Assembly (NCBI RefSeq): GCF_024734895.1
Contig: NZ_CP091430.1
Coordinates: 2,126,501-2,190,500, forward strand
Direction of reading: 5' to 3'
Length of the DNA stretch: 64,000 nucleotides
Source: Paenibacillus spongiae
Lineage (GTDB): Bacteria > Bacillota > Bacilli > Paenibacillales > Paenibacillaceae
This document shows, piece by piece, positions 1-9,980 of the stretch. Position 1 is the stretch's first letter; each line of letters opens with the position of its first letter. Below the pieces are notes generated by a model. That model searched no databases, was not told the DNA's origin, and saw only the letters and a list, made by a program, of their open reading frames with translations. The position numbers were made by a program, and so were the translations under genes.

Positions 1-260
1 TGCAGGACGGTTTGAAGGTCATGAATGACGGTCCTATATTCATGCGGTTTGATGCACAGAAAAACAATATCGCTCCCGGCAGCCGCTTCCTTGTTCGCGT
101 GAACGGCACGGAGTCCGGGATATCGGTGCGCCATGCTTTCCGCCTTGGCAAACGTTCGGTTGCTTGCCGTAATTTGCATCGGATCGAGCGCGCCCGAACC
201 GATAAACGCGTCGATCAGCAGACTGCCCATACTTCCGATTCCGATAAAACCGACATTCAT
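1..260 (-). CDS. comER: ComER, ProC-like late competence protein (partial, 3' end outside window)
   Basis: The reading frame on the minus strand begins at 260 after a strong ribosome binding site (GGGAGGGA on the minus strand near 267-274). The N-terminus reads MNVGFIGIGSMGSLL, a Rossmann GxGxxG nucleotide-binding start typical of the pyrroline-5-carboxylate reductase (ProC) family. ComER is the ProC paralogue transcribed divergently from comEA in Bacillus, and exactly that arrangement is seen here. Only about 86 residues are in the window. The name rests on the fold and the neighbourhood; a true ProC is the alternative. Confidence 0.85.
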   Translation of the reverse strand, partial: MNVGFIGIGSMGSLLIDAFIGSGALDPMQITASNRTFAKAESMAHRYPGLRAVHANKEAAAGSDIVFLCIKPHEYRTVIHDLQTVL

Positions 261-611
261 CGTTAGTCCCTCCCAGGGCGCTCTCCATTTGGAATAGCAG
301 AGCTGCCGTAGCGTCGCATAAGATTCCGCATGGACCGGCAGCAATACGCAGGAAAGCTGCATGCTCCATGAGAAGCTGCGGGTGTCATTCTTTCGGGCCA
401 GGGGTGCGGTCTTCAGCCAGGCAGTGGACTGCCCGGACAAGCGCGGCTGCAAAGACATACACCGGACCTGATCGCTCATTATGCTGCTCTTACTACGATA
501 TGCGCATTAGCTCGGCTAACATCACCTTTTTTGAGGAAAAAGTTCGGATGCGGCAGTTCGTTATTCAATTGCAGAAATTTCAGTATTCATGAATGGAGCG
601 TGAGGAGCAGC
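261..611. other. comER-comEA divergent intergenic region, 351 bp
   Basis: This stretch separates the divergent comER and comEA genes and must carry both promoters. Nothing with good -35/-10 spacing stands out. An A/T block near 522-542 (TTTTTT gagg AAAAAG) is an inverted repeat that could be a regulator site, and a weak TTATTC-N17-TATTCA pair lies near 562-590. I see no convincing gene here. Confidence 0.4.
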
Positions 612-2547
<1,936 letters not shown>

Positions 2548-2577
2548 TTTTAGAAGAACGAAGGGAAGTATGAGGCG

Positions 2578-3108
2578 ATGGAAACGTCACCGCAAGACAG
2601 CGTGCGCAAAGATTGGGACACCTACTTCATGGATATCGCTTATATGGTCTCGACACGTTCACGTTGTCCGCGCAGACATGTTGGCGCTGTCTTGGTCCAA
2701 GGGAAGAAGCTGCTGGGCACCGCCTATAACGGCGCCCCGATGGGGGTGGACGATTGTTCGGAAGCCGGCTGCATGATTGTCGAAGAGGTTGAGCTGACGA
2801 TGGTCGATTCGGAGGAGCGCATGGTCAAGAAGCAGCGCTGTATCCGTACGATCCATGCGGAGCAGAACCTGCTAATGTTTACCGACCGGATCGACCGGGA
2901 AGGGTCGACGGTCTACGTGACGGATCAACCTTGCTGGACCTGTGCCAATATGTTGGCCAACAGTGGTGTCAAAGAGATCGTCTACCATCGCAACTACCCG
3001 AAGGACAGCGAGAAAGTGGTAACGCTGATGACACAGAAGGGGATCGTCTTTCGGAATTTAGCCGAATACGAGCCTCCCGCCCATTCGGGCATGAGTGTCA
3101 TTTCGTAG
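2578..3108 (+). CDS. comEB: ComEB, dCMP deaminase family protein
   Basis: This 176-aa protein is a zinc-dependent cytidine/deoxycytidylate deaminase. The catalytic HAE motif is at H93-E95 and the zinc cysteines are C119 and C122 in PCWTC. The enzyme converts dCMP to dUMP, feeding dTMP synthesis. ComEB sits between comEA and comEC in Bacillus, although it is dispensable for transformation there. Start ATG 2578 follows a GGGAAG-type site. A rho-independent terminator lies just after the gene. Confidence 0.93.
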   Translation: METSPQDSVRKDWDTYFMDIAYMVSTRSRCPRRHVGAVLVQGKKLLGTAYNGAPMGVDDCSEAGCMIVEEVELTMVDSEERMVKKQRCIRTIHAEQNLLMFTDRIDREGSTVYVTDQPCWTCANMLANSGVKEIVYHRNYPKDSEKVVTLMTQKGIVFRNLAEYEPPAHSGMSVIS

Positions 3109-3413
3109 TGCGGTAGCAAGCAAAAGGATATCGAGTGGAGGAAGAACCTCCGGACGCGCCGATCGCGGTGCAGCCGGGGGTTCTTTTTGTTTTTAACACG
3201 AATCGGACGTATAGGTTTCCGCGATACTTTGCTTCTATTAATGAGTGAGAAACTTAAGAAGACCGCCAAGAAGGCGTCTGCCGTTTCTGCTTGTACGGCG
3301 TGAGCGGGAAGGGGAGAAGGGTATACACCGATGATTATATGTGATGGAGCATTTTCGAAAATAGACCGCAGTGGAGCATGTGAATAACAGCAGAGCAGGG
3401 AGGTGAACTTGAG
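3109..3413 (+). other. comEB-comEC intergenic region, 305 bp
   Basis: The first part holds the comEB terminator. The rest leads into comEC, so comEC probably has its own promoter, but I cannot place it. Around 3270-3295 is a GGCGTCtGCCGTTTC segment that recurs in near-identical form upstream of hemW at about 15089-15103. No gene is seen. Confidence 0.4.
3144..3194 (+). terminator. Rho-independent terminator after comEB
   Basis: GAACCTCCGG (3144-3153) pairs with CCGGGGGTTC (3174-3183) with one G-U pair, followed by TTTTTGTTTTT. Confidence 0.85.
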
Positions 3414-6104
3414 ATGACGCGAAGACCGATCGTTCTATTCACGATTTGCTGGGTGATCGGCAGTGCCGCGGCGGCGGGTCTGACGGGCCGCGGGGTCGTG
3501 CTGGCAGGCGGCGCGCTTGCCGCCGCGCTGCTCGCAATGACCCTGCGGCGGCGCGAGTCGTGGCTGCTCGCCGCGGCATGCCTGGCCGCGTTCGGCGCCG
3601 CTGCAGGGGAGCGCATGTGGGCGGATGCCCGCAATGTCACGGCGCTCCAAGACCTGTTCGCCGCCGCAGCGGCGGGCGTTCCATCGGCTTCCCCTGCCGT
3701 GGAAGCCGATGGAACGATTATATCCGCGGTCGAGATCGACGGCGACCGCGTACAGTTCCGCGTGAGCGCGCATACCGTCCGCGTCGAGGGCGAGCAGGCG
3801 CCGCGGGAGCTTGGCGGCGAGCGCCTGCTCGTGCAGGTCCGGCTGGAGGAGCAGCCGGACCAGGCCGTCGCCGCCCGCTGGCAGCGCGGCGAACGGGTTC
3901 GCGTGGCCGGCGGGCTGGAGCTGCCGGCTGCAGCGACCAACTTCGGCGGCTTCGATTACCGCCGCTACTTGAGCGGCCAGCGCATTCACTGGCTGCTCAA
4001 GGCGAAGGGGCTCGCCTCCGTGCAAACCGCCGCGGGCCCGTCCTTAAGCAAGGCGTCGCTGCTGGGTCGCATCGACGCAATGCGCAATGCCCTCGGCTCG
4101 CGGATGGACGATCTGTACCCGGGGGAGCAGGCCGGGTACATGAAGGGCCTCGTCCTCGGCATACGCGAGGATCTCGATCCCGACCGCTTCCGTCAGTTTT
4201 CCCAGCTTGGACTGACGCACATCCTGGCCATCTCCGGCCTCCACGTCGCCGTCTTTCTCTACGTGCTCGGAGGCCTGCTCAAGCTGCTGCGCATGACGCG
4301 CGAACGGATGCTGCTCGTGATGATCGCGGCTGTGCCGTTCTATGTTCTGCTTGCAGGCGGTTCGCCGTCCGTCATCCGTGCAGGGATCATGGCGATGCTG
4401 GGCTTGACGGCGGCCCGGCTGGACAAGCTGAAGGACGGGCTGCACCTGCTCTCGGCGGCCGCGCTCCTGATGCTTCTCTATGATCCTTATTTATTGGAGG
4501 ATGTCGGCTTCCAGCTGTCGTTCATCGTGACCGCCGGGCTCATCGTCGGAGTTCCGCCGGTCCGAAGGAGAATGCCGGACTCGAAGCGATGGAAAGCGCT
4601 GTACGATCTGGCTGCCGTAACGATCGTAGCCCAGGCGGTTTCCTTTCCGCTGACCGTCTATTATTTCAACCAATTTCATCTGTTGTCTCTCCCGGCCAAC
4701 TTTGCGCTCGTACCGTTCATAAGCTTCATCGTCATGCCGCTTGGCGGAGCGTCGCTGCTTCTGGCTGGGATATGGCATCCGGCAGCCGCCCTGCTGGCAA
4801 AGGGAGCGGAGATCGCCAATGACCTTACCTTCGGATTCGTACTGCAGCTCAGCGAGGTCGAACGGTTCCGCTATATTTGGGCAAAGCCGCCGCTTTGGTG
4901 GGTTGCTGCCGTCTACGGCGCCTTAGGGCTTGTGGTCCTCCTCCTCAACAGGAGATATATGGATTCGCTGCAGCAGGAAGAAGGCGCGATAGACAGCATG
5001 ATCGCAGACACCATGCCGCTTACGGAAGCGGCTGCTGATGTGAATAGATGGGGTGCGGTCGAAGGGGGGCGACCGGTAGAACCGAAGCGGGAGACAAGGT
5101 CGGGCAGGCTTCGCCGCCGCTGCGCTTCTGCAGCCGGCATTGCGGCATTGCTGCTGCCTCTCCTGTGGGCCTATTATCCGAATTGGCACCGGGACGATGC
5201 GGTCGTTCATTTTCTCGATGTCGGGCAGGGCGATTCCATTCTGGTGCGATCAGCCGAAGGCAAGCATATCCTCATCGACGGCGGCGGCATCGTAAGCTTC
5301 CGCAAGCCGGGTGAGGAATGGAAGAACCGCCGCGATCCATTCGAGGTAGGGCGCAAAACAGTCGTTCCGCTCCTGCAGCAGCGCGGGGTGCAGGCGATCG
5401 ATCTGCTCGTGATGTCCCATCTCGATAGCGATCATATAAGAGGGCTTCATGCCATCGTGTCGAGCATCCCGGTGAAACGAATCTTATGGAACGGGACCTA
5501 CAAAGATTCGGAGGATGCGCGCATGCTGCTGCAAGCCGCCGTCGACCGGGGCATTCCGCTCTTCCGTGCGGTTGAAGGGCAGAGCTGGGAGCTCGGGAGG
5601 AGCGCGCGAATGACGGTTATCGGCGGCGCGGACGAGAAGCTCTTCATGGATGCGGAGGCGACGAAGGAAGCCGCCATGGCCGTGCCGGAGGTTGAAGACC
5701 AGAATGGGCATAGTGTCGCCTTCCTTCTTCACCTCTACGAGCGGACGTTTCTGTTCGCCGGCGACGCCGACGCCAAAGAAGAGCGGGCGCTTCTGACGCG
5801 GGCGGAACGGATATTCAAACAGCGGCAGCAGCAGATGCGTGTCGATATCATGAAGGTATCCCATCACGGAAGCAAGACGTCGACGACGGCAGAGTGGCTC
5901 GCTTATTGGCAGCCGAAGACCGCTGTTATCTCGGTCGGCCGGACCAATTGGTACGGACATCCGAATCCGGACGTCGTGAAGCGGCTTCAGAACGCAGGAA
6001 CGCATATCCTCCGGACGGACAGGGACGGCGAAGTGCAAATACGGGTTACAAAGAAGAGCGAGCTGTTCACGCGTACGATGCTGTCAGACCATCGCGAGTC
6101 ATGA
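3414..6104 (+). CDS. comEC: ComEC/Rec2 competence channel
   Basis: The 896-aa polytopic membrane protein forms the channel that brings single-stranded transforming DNA across the cell membrane. In order there are N-terminal membrane segments, an OB-fold DUF4131-type region, the Competence domain with many membrane helices (about residues 240-520), and a C-terminal metallo-beta-lactamase-like domain from about residue 600. That domain carries FLDVGQGDS, the metal motif HLDSDH (H669-H674) and KVSHHGSK, consistent with a nuclease that degrades the non-transported strand. The ATG follows GGGAGGTGA. The length is somewhat above the usual 770-850 aa. Confidence 0.95.
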   Translation: MTRRPIVLFTICWVIGSAAAAGLTGRGVVLAGGALAAALLAMTLRRRESWLLAAACLAAFGAAAGERMWADARNVTALQDLFAAAAAGVPSASPAVEADGTIISAVEIDGDRVQFRVSAHTVRVEGEQAPRELGGERLLVQVRLEEQPDQAVAARWQRGERVRVAGGLELPAAATNFGGFDYRRYLSGQRIHWLLKAKGLASVQTAAGPSLSKASLLGRIDAMRNALGSRMDDLYPGEQAGYMKGLVLGIREDLDPDRFRQFSQLGLTHILAISGLHVAVFLYVLGGLLKLLRMTRERMLLVMIAAVPFYVLLAGGSPSVIRAGIMAMLGLTAARLDKLKDGLHLLSAAALLMLLYDPYLLEDVGFQLSFIVTAGLIVGVPPVRRRMPDSKRWKALYDLAAVTIVAQAVSFPLTVYYFNQFHLLSLPANFALVPFISFIVMPLGGASLLLAGIWHPAAALLAKGAEIANDLTFGFVLQLSEVERFRYIWAKPPLWWVAAVYGALGLVVLLLNRRYMDSLQQEEGAIDSMIADTMPLTEAAADVNRWGAVEGGRPVEPKRETRSGRLRRRCASAAGIAALLLPLLWAYYPNWHRDDAVVHFLDVGQGDSILVRSAEGKHILIDGGGIVSFRKPGEEWKNRRDPFEVGRKTVVPLLQQRGVQAIDLLVMSHLDSDHIRGLHAIVSSIPVKRILWNGTYKDSEDARMLLQAAVDRGIPLFRAVEGQSWELGRSARMTVIGGADEKLFMDAEATKEAAMAVPEVEDQNGHSVAFLLHLYERTFLFAGDADAKEERALLTRAERIFKQRQQQMRVDIMKVSHHGSKTSTTAEWLAYWQPKTAVISVGRTNWYGHPNPDVVKRLQNAGTHILRTDRDGEVQIRVTKKSELFTRTMLSDHRES

Positions 6105-6452
6105 TATAGAAAGTGAACTGTCTGCTAGCAGCGAGGCAGATGTTTTTCAGCCCTGCTGCGACGATAAACATAGTAGGCGATAGGGTAATTATTTCAATCC
6201 GAGAGGCGTTTCCGGTGAATGGCTGAATCCATTGGCGGAGGCGCCTCTATGTCTATATTTACCACTGGTTATTGGGCTGGTCCCGCATGTAGTCTGAGGC
6301 TATACGGTTTTAACATTTTCTGATATGCTTTATTTTGGGACTTTCTATTCCAAGATTACAAACCTAAAAATATTTTAAAGACTTTTTACCTATGTGTGCA
6401 ACATTATTGCCATCCTTTCCGTCTGAAAGGTTGCAAGAGAGGGGGATCCTCC
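6105..6452 (+). other. comEC-sigma factor intergenic region, 348 bp
   Basis: It contains a short stem (TCTGC 6121-6125 with GCAGA 6136-6140, then TGTTTTTC) that could terminate comEC. A larger interrupted hairpin spans 6202-6248 (GAGGCG...CGCCTC with inner AATGG/CCATT) without a T tract. The ECF-type promoter of the sigma gene is at the right end. No coding sequence is seen. Confidence 0.5.
6397..6423 (+). promoter_or_regulatory. Candidate ECF-sigma autoregulatory promoter
   Basis: TGCAAC (6397-6402), a 17-base spacer and CGTC (6420-6423) resemble the TGAAAC / CGTA-CGTC elements of promoters read by SigW-like factors. It lies 30 bases before the sigma gene, as expected for autoregulation. 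This is inferred from the motif only. Confidence 0.45.
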
Positions 6453-7001
6453 GTGGTGGAGCCCGGCCTAATCAAAGCCGCACAAGCGGGCGACGGCGAC
6501 GCTCTGATTTCTCTATTGCGTGAGATTGAAAATCATGTTTACCGGACAGCCTACTATATACTTAATAACGAACAAGATGCATTGGATGCCGCGCAGGAGG
6601 CGCTAATCCGCATTTATACCAAAATCGGATCCTACGAAGAGAAGGCGCAGTTTAAAACATGGGTTCAACGAATCGTAACGAACATCTGTATCGATAAATT
6701 CCGGCGCAACAAGCCGACGGTTTCCATTGATGAGCATGAAATGGTGTTCAGGGACTCCCATACCGTCGAGGAGGAAGTGCTTTCCGCATATGCCGTTCAA
6801 GATATCCGGAAGGCAATCGATAAGTTACCTGAACATCATCGCGCTGTCGTTGTATTGCGGTATTTGCAAGATTTCTCGTATAACGAGATTGCGGATTCTC
6901 TTGATTTGCCGCTCAACACCGTAAAGTCTTATTTATTCCGGGCGCGGCAGCAGCTTCAAACGTACCTACATGACTATCAGAAAGGTGGTGTCCGAGGATG
7001 A
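6453..7001 (+). CDS. ECF sigma factor, SigW-like
   Basis: This 182-aa RNA polymerase sigma factor has region 2 (about residues 10-80, with DALDAAQEALIRIYTKI and the WVQRIVTNICIDKFRR segment) and region 4 (about 115-175, with LPEHHRAVVVLRYLQDFSYN and the helix-turn-helix IADSLDLPLNTVKSYLFRAR). The GTG start at 6453 is preceded by GAGGGGGA at good spacing; a more upstream ATG has no ribosome site. It overlaps the next gene by 4 bases (ATGA), so sigma and anti-sigma are translationally coupled. It probably controls an envelope-stress regulon, like SigW. Confidence 0.9.
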   Translation: MVEPGLIKAAQAGDGDALISLLREIENHVYRTAYYILNNEQDALDAAQEALIRIYTKIGSYEEKAQFKTWVQRIVTNICIDKFRRNKPTVSIDEHEMVFRDSHTVEEEVLSAYAVQDIRKAIDKLPEHHRAVVVLRYLQDFSYNEIADSLDLPLNTVKSYLFRARQQLQTYLHDYQKGGVRG

Positions 7002-8116
7002 ATTGTCAAGAGGGGATGGAATATATGCAAAGACAGCTGGACGGCGATCTCGACGAGCGGGAAAGCGAAGCCTTGATAAGTCATACGAGGCATTGCCAGC
7101 AGTGCGCGGCGATGTTCGAGCGTCTGCAGCTGCTTTCCGCCGGATTGGAGAATTTGCCGAAGGTTACGCCGCCATACAGCATTGTCGACGCGATCCTGCC
7201 TCGTCTGCCGGAGCTGCCTGCTGTCGAAGCCGCCCATGCTGCTGCCGCCGGTGAGAAGGCGCGTCAGCAAGCGAAGCCGATCGTACCCGTCAAGCGCTGG
7301 AAGGATCGGTTCTCGCTACGCGCATTCGGCGGCGTTATCGCAGCCGGTGTCGTCGTAGGCCTGTTTCTAGTAACCTACCAGCCGGACGGTGCGGAGAAAA
7401 CGGCCAACAGCTTGAACAGTGCGGCGGACAGTGCAGAAATAGCGGCAACGGATGCCGGCGGGGAACCGGCCATGCAGAAGCAGTCATCGAACAATGGCAG
7501 TGAGCAGAAGGGAAACAACGAGGTCGAAACGATGTCCTCAGAGGAACTTGGCGCGGAAGAGTCGGACGGAGCGCAGCAGTCCCGGTCTAGAAGTCTAGCC
7601 GATCCAGACAGCAGCAGCGAGCGAGACGGCAGCGACAAGATCAAGTCGGGTACGTATTACGTGCCGGAGAATCAGGACGCGAAGAAGGAATCCGAGCCCA
7701 ACGAGGGCAAGGGCAAAGGGAACTCGCCGAACTATAGTCATGAGATCACGAATCAGAATGGAGAGGATTCCTCCGCGGGATCTCCGGATGACAAAGGTAT
7801 AGCGGATATCAATCAGATTGATGAAGCGGAAGACGCCAACCATAAAGGGATTTTGGGCACCAAGAGACCGGTAGAGGAGAATTTGTCCCCGAACGGGAAC
7901 TATAAGGCTGTCATTTCCCAGAATGTGCTGAGCGTGTATCAGGCCGCGGATAATGGGCTTCTGTTCCGAAGCGAGTCCGATTCCGGCGAGCTCGGAGCGA
8001 TCGAATGGGCAGCCGACAGCAAGACGCTGACCTATGAAGCGCAGTCTAAAGACGGCAGCGTGCAGAAGTTTGTGGTTGATCCTGAGGCGGGCACTTCGCA
8101 CGTTATCAACCCTTAA
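6998..8116 (+). CDS. Membrane-anchored zinc-finger anti-sigma factor
   Basis: The 372-aa product begins with a zinc anti-sigma domain: H29-xxx-C33-xx-C36 in SHTRHCQQC. A single hydrophobic membrane segment lies near residues 110-127 (GVIAAGVVVGLFLV). The extracytoplasmic part is long, polar and Ser/Asp/Asn/Glu-rich (about 130-300). The C-terminal 70 residues look folded, with a beta-propeller-like strand pattern (LSPNGNYKAVIS). The gene partners the overlapping sigma gene: it should hold the sigma factor inactive at the membrane until regulated proteolysis, as RsiW does. Confidence 0.85.
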   Translation: MNCQEGMEYMQRQLDGDLDERESEALISHTRHCQQCAAMFERLQLLSAGLENLPKVTPPYSIVDAILPRLPELPAVEAAHAAAAGEKARQQAKPIVPVKRWKDRFSLRAFGGVIAAGVVVGLFLVTYQPDGAEKTANSLNSAADSAEIAATDAGGEPAMQKQSSNNGSEQKGNNEVETMSSEELGAEESDGAQQSRSRSLADPDSSSERDGSDKIKSGTYYVPENQDAKKESEPNEGKGKGNSPNYSHEITNQNGEDSSAGSPDDKGIADINQIDEAEDANHKGILGTKRPVEENLSPNGNYKAVISQNVLSVYQAADNGLLFRSESDSGELGAIEWAADSKTLTYEAQSKDGSVQKFVVDPEAGTSHVINP

Positions 8117-8205
8117 TTATTTATCTTCAGTCACACATAAGGGGATAATTGCGTATAGTGATGTATCGGAAAGCGTCAAAGGGCGATGCCTTTACGTCGT
8201 ATGAT

Positions 8206-8250
8206 CATCCGCAGATAGTACCATGGACTGTCTGCTTGCGGATGTTTATA
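8206..8250 (+). terminator. Terminator of the sigma/anti-sigma operon
   Basis: CATCCGCAGATAGT (8206-8219) pairs with ACTGTCT (8227-8233) and GCGGATG (8238-8244) in a long interrupted stem, followed by TTTATATA. Confidence 0.65.
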
Positions 8251-8265
8251 TAGATGTTTAGGGAC

Positions 8266-8302
8266 AGAGGGATGAAGCGCAATGGCTTCATCCCTTTGTT
8301 GC
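8266..8302 (+). terminator. Second rho-independent terminator before holA
   Basis: GGGATGAAGC (8269-8278) pairs perfectly with GCTTCATCCC (8285-8294), followed by TTTGTTGCGTTT. It is in tandem with the preceding hairpin and isolates holA from the sigma operon. Confidence 0.7.
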
Positions 8303-8388
8303 GTTTCAAGGCTCCGCTGCTTGAATGCGTGTGTAAGTGGCGCTGCGCATGGTATGATAGATGAAACATGGATTTAGGAGAGCTGCGG

Positions 8389-9420
8389 ATGGAAATCAAA
8401 GACGCGATGAAGGAATGGAAAGCAGGGCAATTTCGGCCTGTCTACGTGCTATATGGGAAAGATCGGTACCGGATGAAGCAATTTGTCGCCGAATTGACGG
8501 ACAAGCTGCTGCCGGCGGAGGAGCAGGAGCTCGGCGTCGTCAAGTTTGACATGGCCGAGTCCCCGATCGGAGAAGCCATAGCCGAAGCGGAAACGCTGCC
8601 GTTCTTCGCTTCCTCGAAGCTGGTCATCATTCGCGACCAGTCGGTGCTGGCGGCGGCTTTAGGGGGCAAAGAAGGCGGCAAGATCGACCATCAGACCGAC
8701 CAGCTGCTAGCCTATCTGCAAGAGCCGTGCGAGAGCAGCGTTATCGTTTTTCTCGTTTACGCGGAGAAGCTGGACGAACGCCGCAAGGCGGTCAAGCTGC
8801 TTAAGGAGCGCCATGCGCTGCTCGCCTTTCAGGAGCTGACGGAGAACGAGCTGCTGCTGTGGACGATCAAGAGGGCTGAGGAGCAGGGTCGGACGCTTAG
8901 GCGGGAAGCAGCCGAGATGCTGCTGACAAGAACGGGCACAAGCATGCAGCAGCTTGCGCTAGAGGTCGATAAGCTCTGCCTGCACGCCGGGCAGGGCGGG
9001 ACGATCGGCGAGCTGACCGTCGACAAGCTGATTGCGACAACGGTCGAAGAAGACGTCTTCGCGCTCATCGACGCAATGGCCTCGCTGCAGGTGGAGCGGG
9101 CACTGAAGCTGTACAACGAGCTGCTGCTGCGCCGTGAGGAGCCGATCAAGATTACGGCGTTGATCGCCCGTCAGCTGCGCATTATGCTGCAGGTGAAGGA
9201 GCTGGAGCAGCACCGGTATTCGCCGCAGCAGATGGCTGGACAGATCGGCCTGCATCCTTACGCAGTCAAACTGGCGGCCGAGAAGGCGCGCAAATTTACC
9301 GTCGCGGCACTAGGGGGGCATCTGGACCGGGTTGCCGAACTCGATTACCGGATGAAAACCGGTCAAATTGATAAGACGCTCGGGCTGGAGCTATTCCTTC
9401 TGTCTCTGGCCGCTTCGTAA
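8389..9420 (+). CDS. holA: DNA polymerase III subunit delta
   Basis: The 343-aa protein is the delta subunit (YqeN in B. subtilis) of the clamp loader, which opens the beta clamp during replication. Family features are the N-terminal PVYVLYGKDRYRMKQF, the LPFFASSKLVIIRD strand, and a C-terminal helical region with LIARQLRIMLQVKEL. ATG 8389 is preferred because AGGAG lies 9-13 bases upstream; an in-frame ATG at 8368 has no ribosome site. It is convergent with rpsT, with a shared bidirectional terminator between them, as in Bacillus. Confidence 0.92.
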   Translation: MEIKDAMKEWKAGQFRPVYVLYGKDRYRMKQFVAELTDKLLPAEEQELGVVKFDMAESPIGEAIAEAETLPFFASSKLVIIRDQSVLAAALGGKEGGKIDHQTDQLLAYLQEPCESSVIVFLVYAEKLDERRKAVKLLKERHALLAFQELTENELLLWTIKRAEEQGRTLRREAAEMLLTRTGTSMQQLALEVDKLCLHAGQGGTIGELTVDKLIATTVEEDVFALIDAMASLQVERALKLYNELLLRREEPIKITALIARQLRIMLQVKELEQHRYSPQQMAGQIGLHPYAVKLAAEKARKFTVAALGGHLDRVAELDYRMKTGQIDKTLGLELFLLSLAAS

Positions 9421-9473
9421 TCGATACTGGAGAGCATTAAAATTGACACAGACACAGCAGTCAAAAGGCATCA

Positions 9474-9515
9474 AAAAAAGTCCTGTCATCCGCTTGGCGG
9501 TGAACAGGACTTTTA
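9474..9515. terminator. Bidirectional terminator between holA and rpsT
   Basis: AAAAGTCCTGT (9476-9486) pairs with ACAGGACTTTT (9504-9514). A runs on one side and T runs on the other serve both convergent genes. Confidence 0.88.
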
Positions 9516-9520
9516 TGTCA

Positions 9521-9793
9521 TTAGGCTTGAGCCGAAAGAGCATTCAGCTTTTTCGCTAGACGAGACTTTTTGCGAGCAGCCGCATTCTTATGAATAAGGC
9601 CTTTCGTAACCGCTTTGTCCAGCTTCTTCGTTGCTACGATCAGAGCTGCTTTAGCAGCATCAACATCAGTTGCAACCACAGCTTGGTCAGCAGCTTTAAC
9701 GGCCGAACGGAGCGCGGATTTTTGCGAAGCGTTCAGAGCGCGACGCTTTTCAATCGTTTTAACGCGTTTCACAGCGGATTTAATGTTTGGCAT
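9521..9793 (-). CDS. rpsT: 30S ribosomal protein S20
   Basis: This 90-aa Lys/Arg/Ala-rich protein begins [13 protein letters not shown] and contains [15 protein letters not shown], the S20 signature. It binds 16S rRNA in the small subunit. The start at 9793 is preceded on the minus strand by GGGAGGTGAATGC. It is transcribed opposite to its neighbours holA and gpr, as in other Bacillota. Confidence 0.97.
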   Translation of the reverse strand: MPNIKSAVKRVKTIEKRRALNASQKSALRSAVKAADQAVVATDVDAAKAALIVATKKLDKAVTKGLIHKNAAARKKSRLAKKLNALSAQA

Positions 9794-9917
9794 TGCATTC
9801 ACCTCCCGTAAAAGGAAAAACCCCATTGTAACAACACAACTTGAAATATTTTATCACGTGAATGCCCAAATTGCAATAGCTCATCGTCACTCCACTGCGC
9901 GCAGGAAAAGGATCTCC

Positions 9918-9947
9918 GCATAAATCAACGGATGCTTCCGCAAACTA
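9918..9947 (+). promoter_or_regulatory. Candidate SigG (forespore) promoter of gpr
   Basis: GCATA (9918-9922), an 18-base spacer and CAAACTA (9941-9947) fit the sporulation SigG pattern gHATR / CATWHTA with one mismatch in the -10 box. It lies 33 bases before gpr, which is a known forespore-expressed gene. Confidence 0.6.
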
Positions 9948-9980
9948 ACGCCAAACGATATGGAAGGAGCGCCCTTGCGA

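Noticed and set aside
3335-4483. Long overlapping frames opposite and beside comEC
   Set aside because: They are shadow frames caused by high GC; the proteins are rich in Arg, Ala, Ser and Pro without motifs, while comEC is unmistakable.
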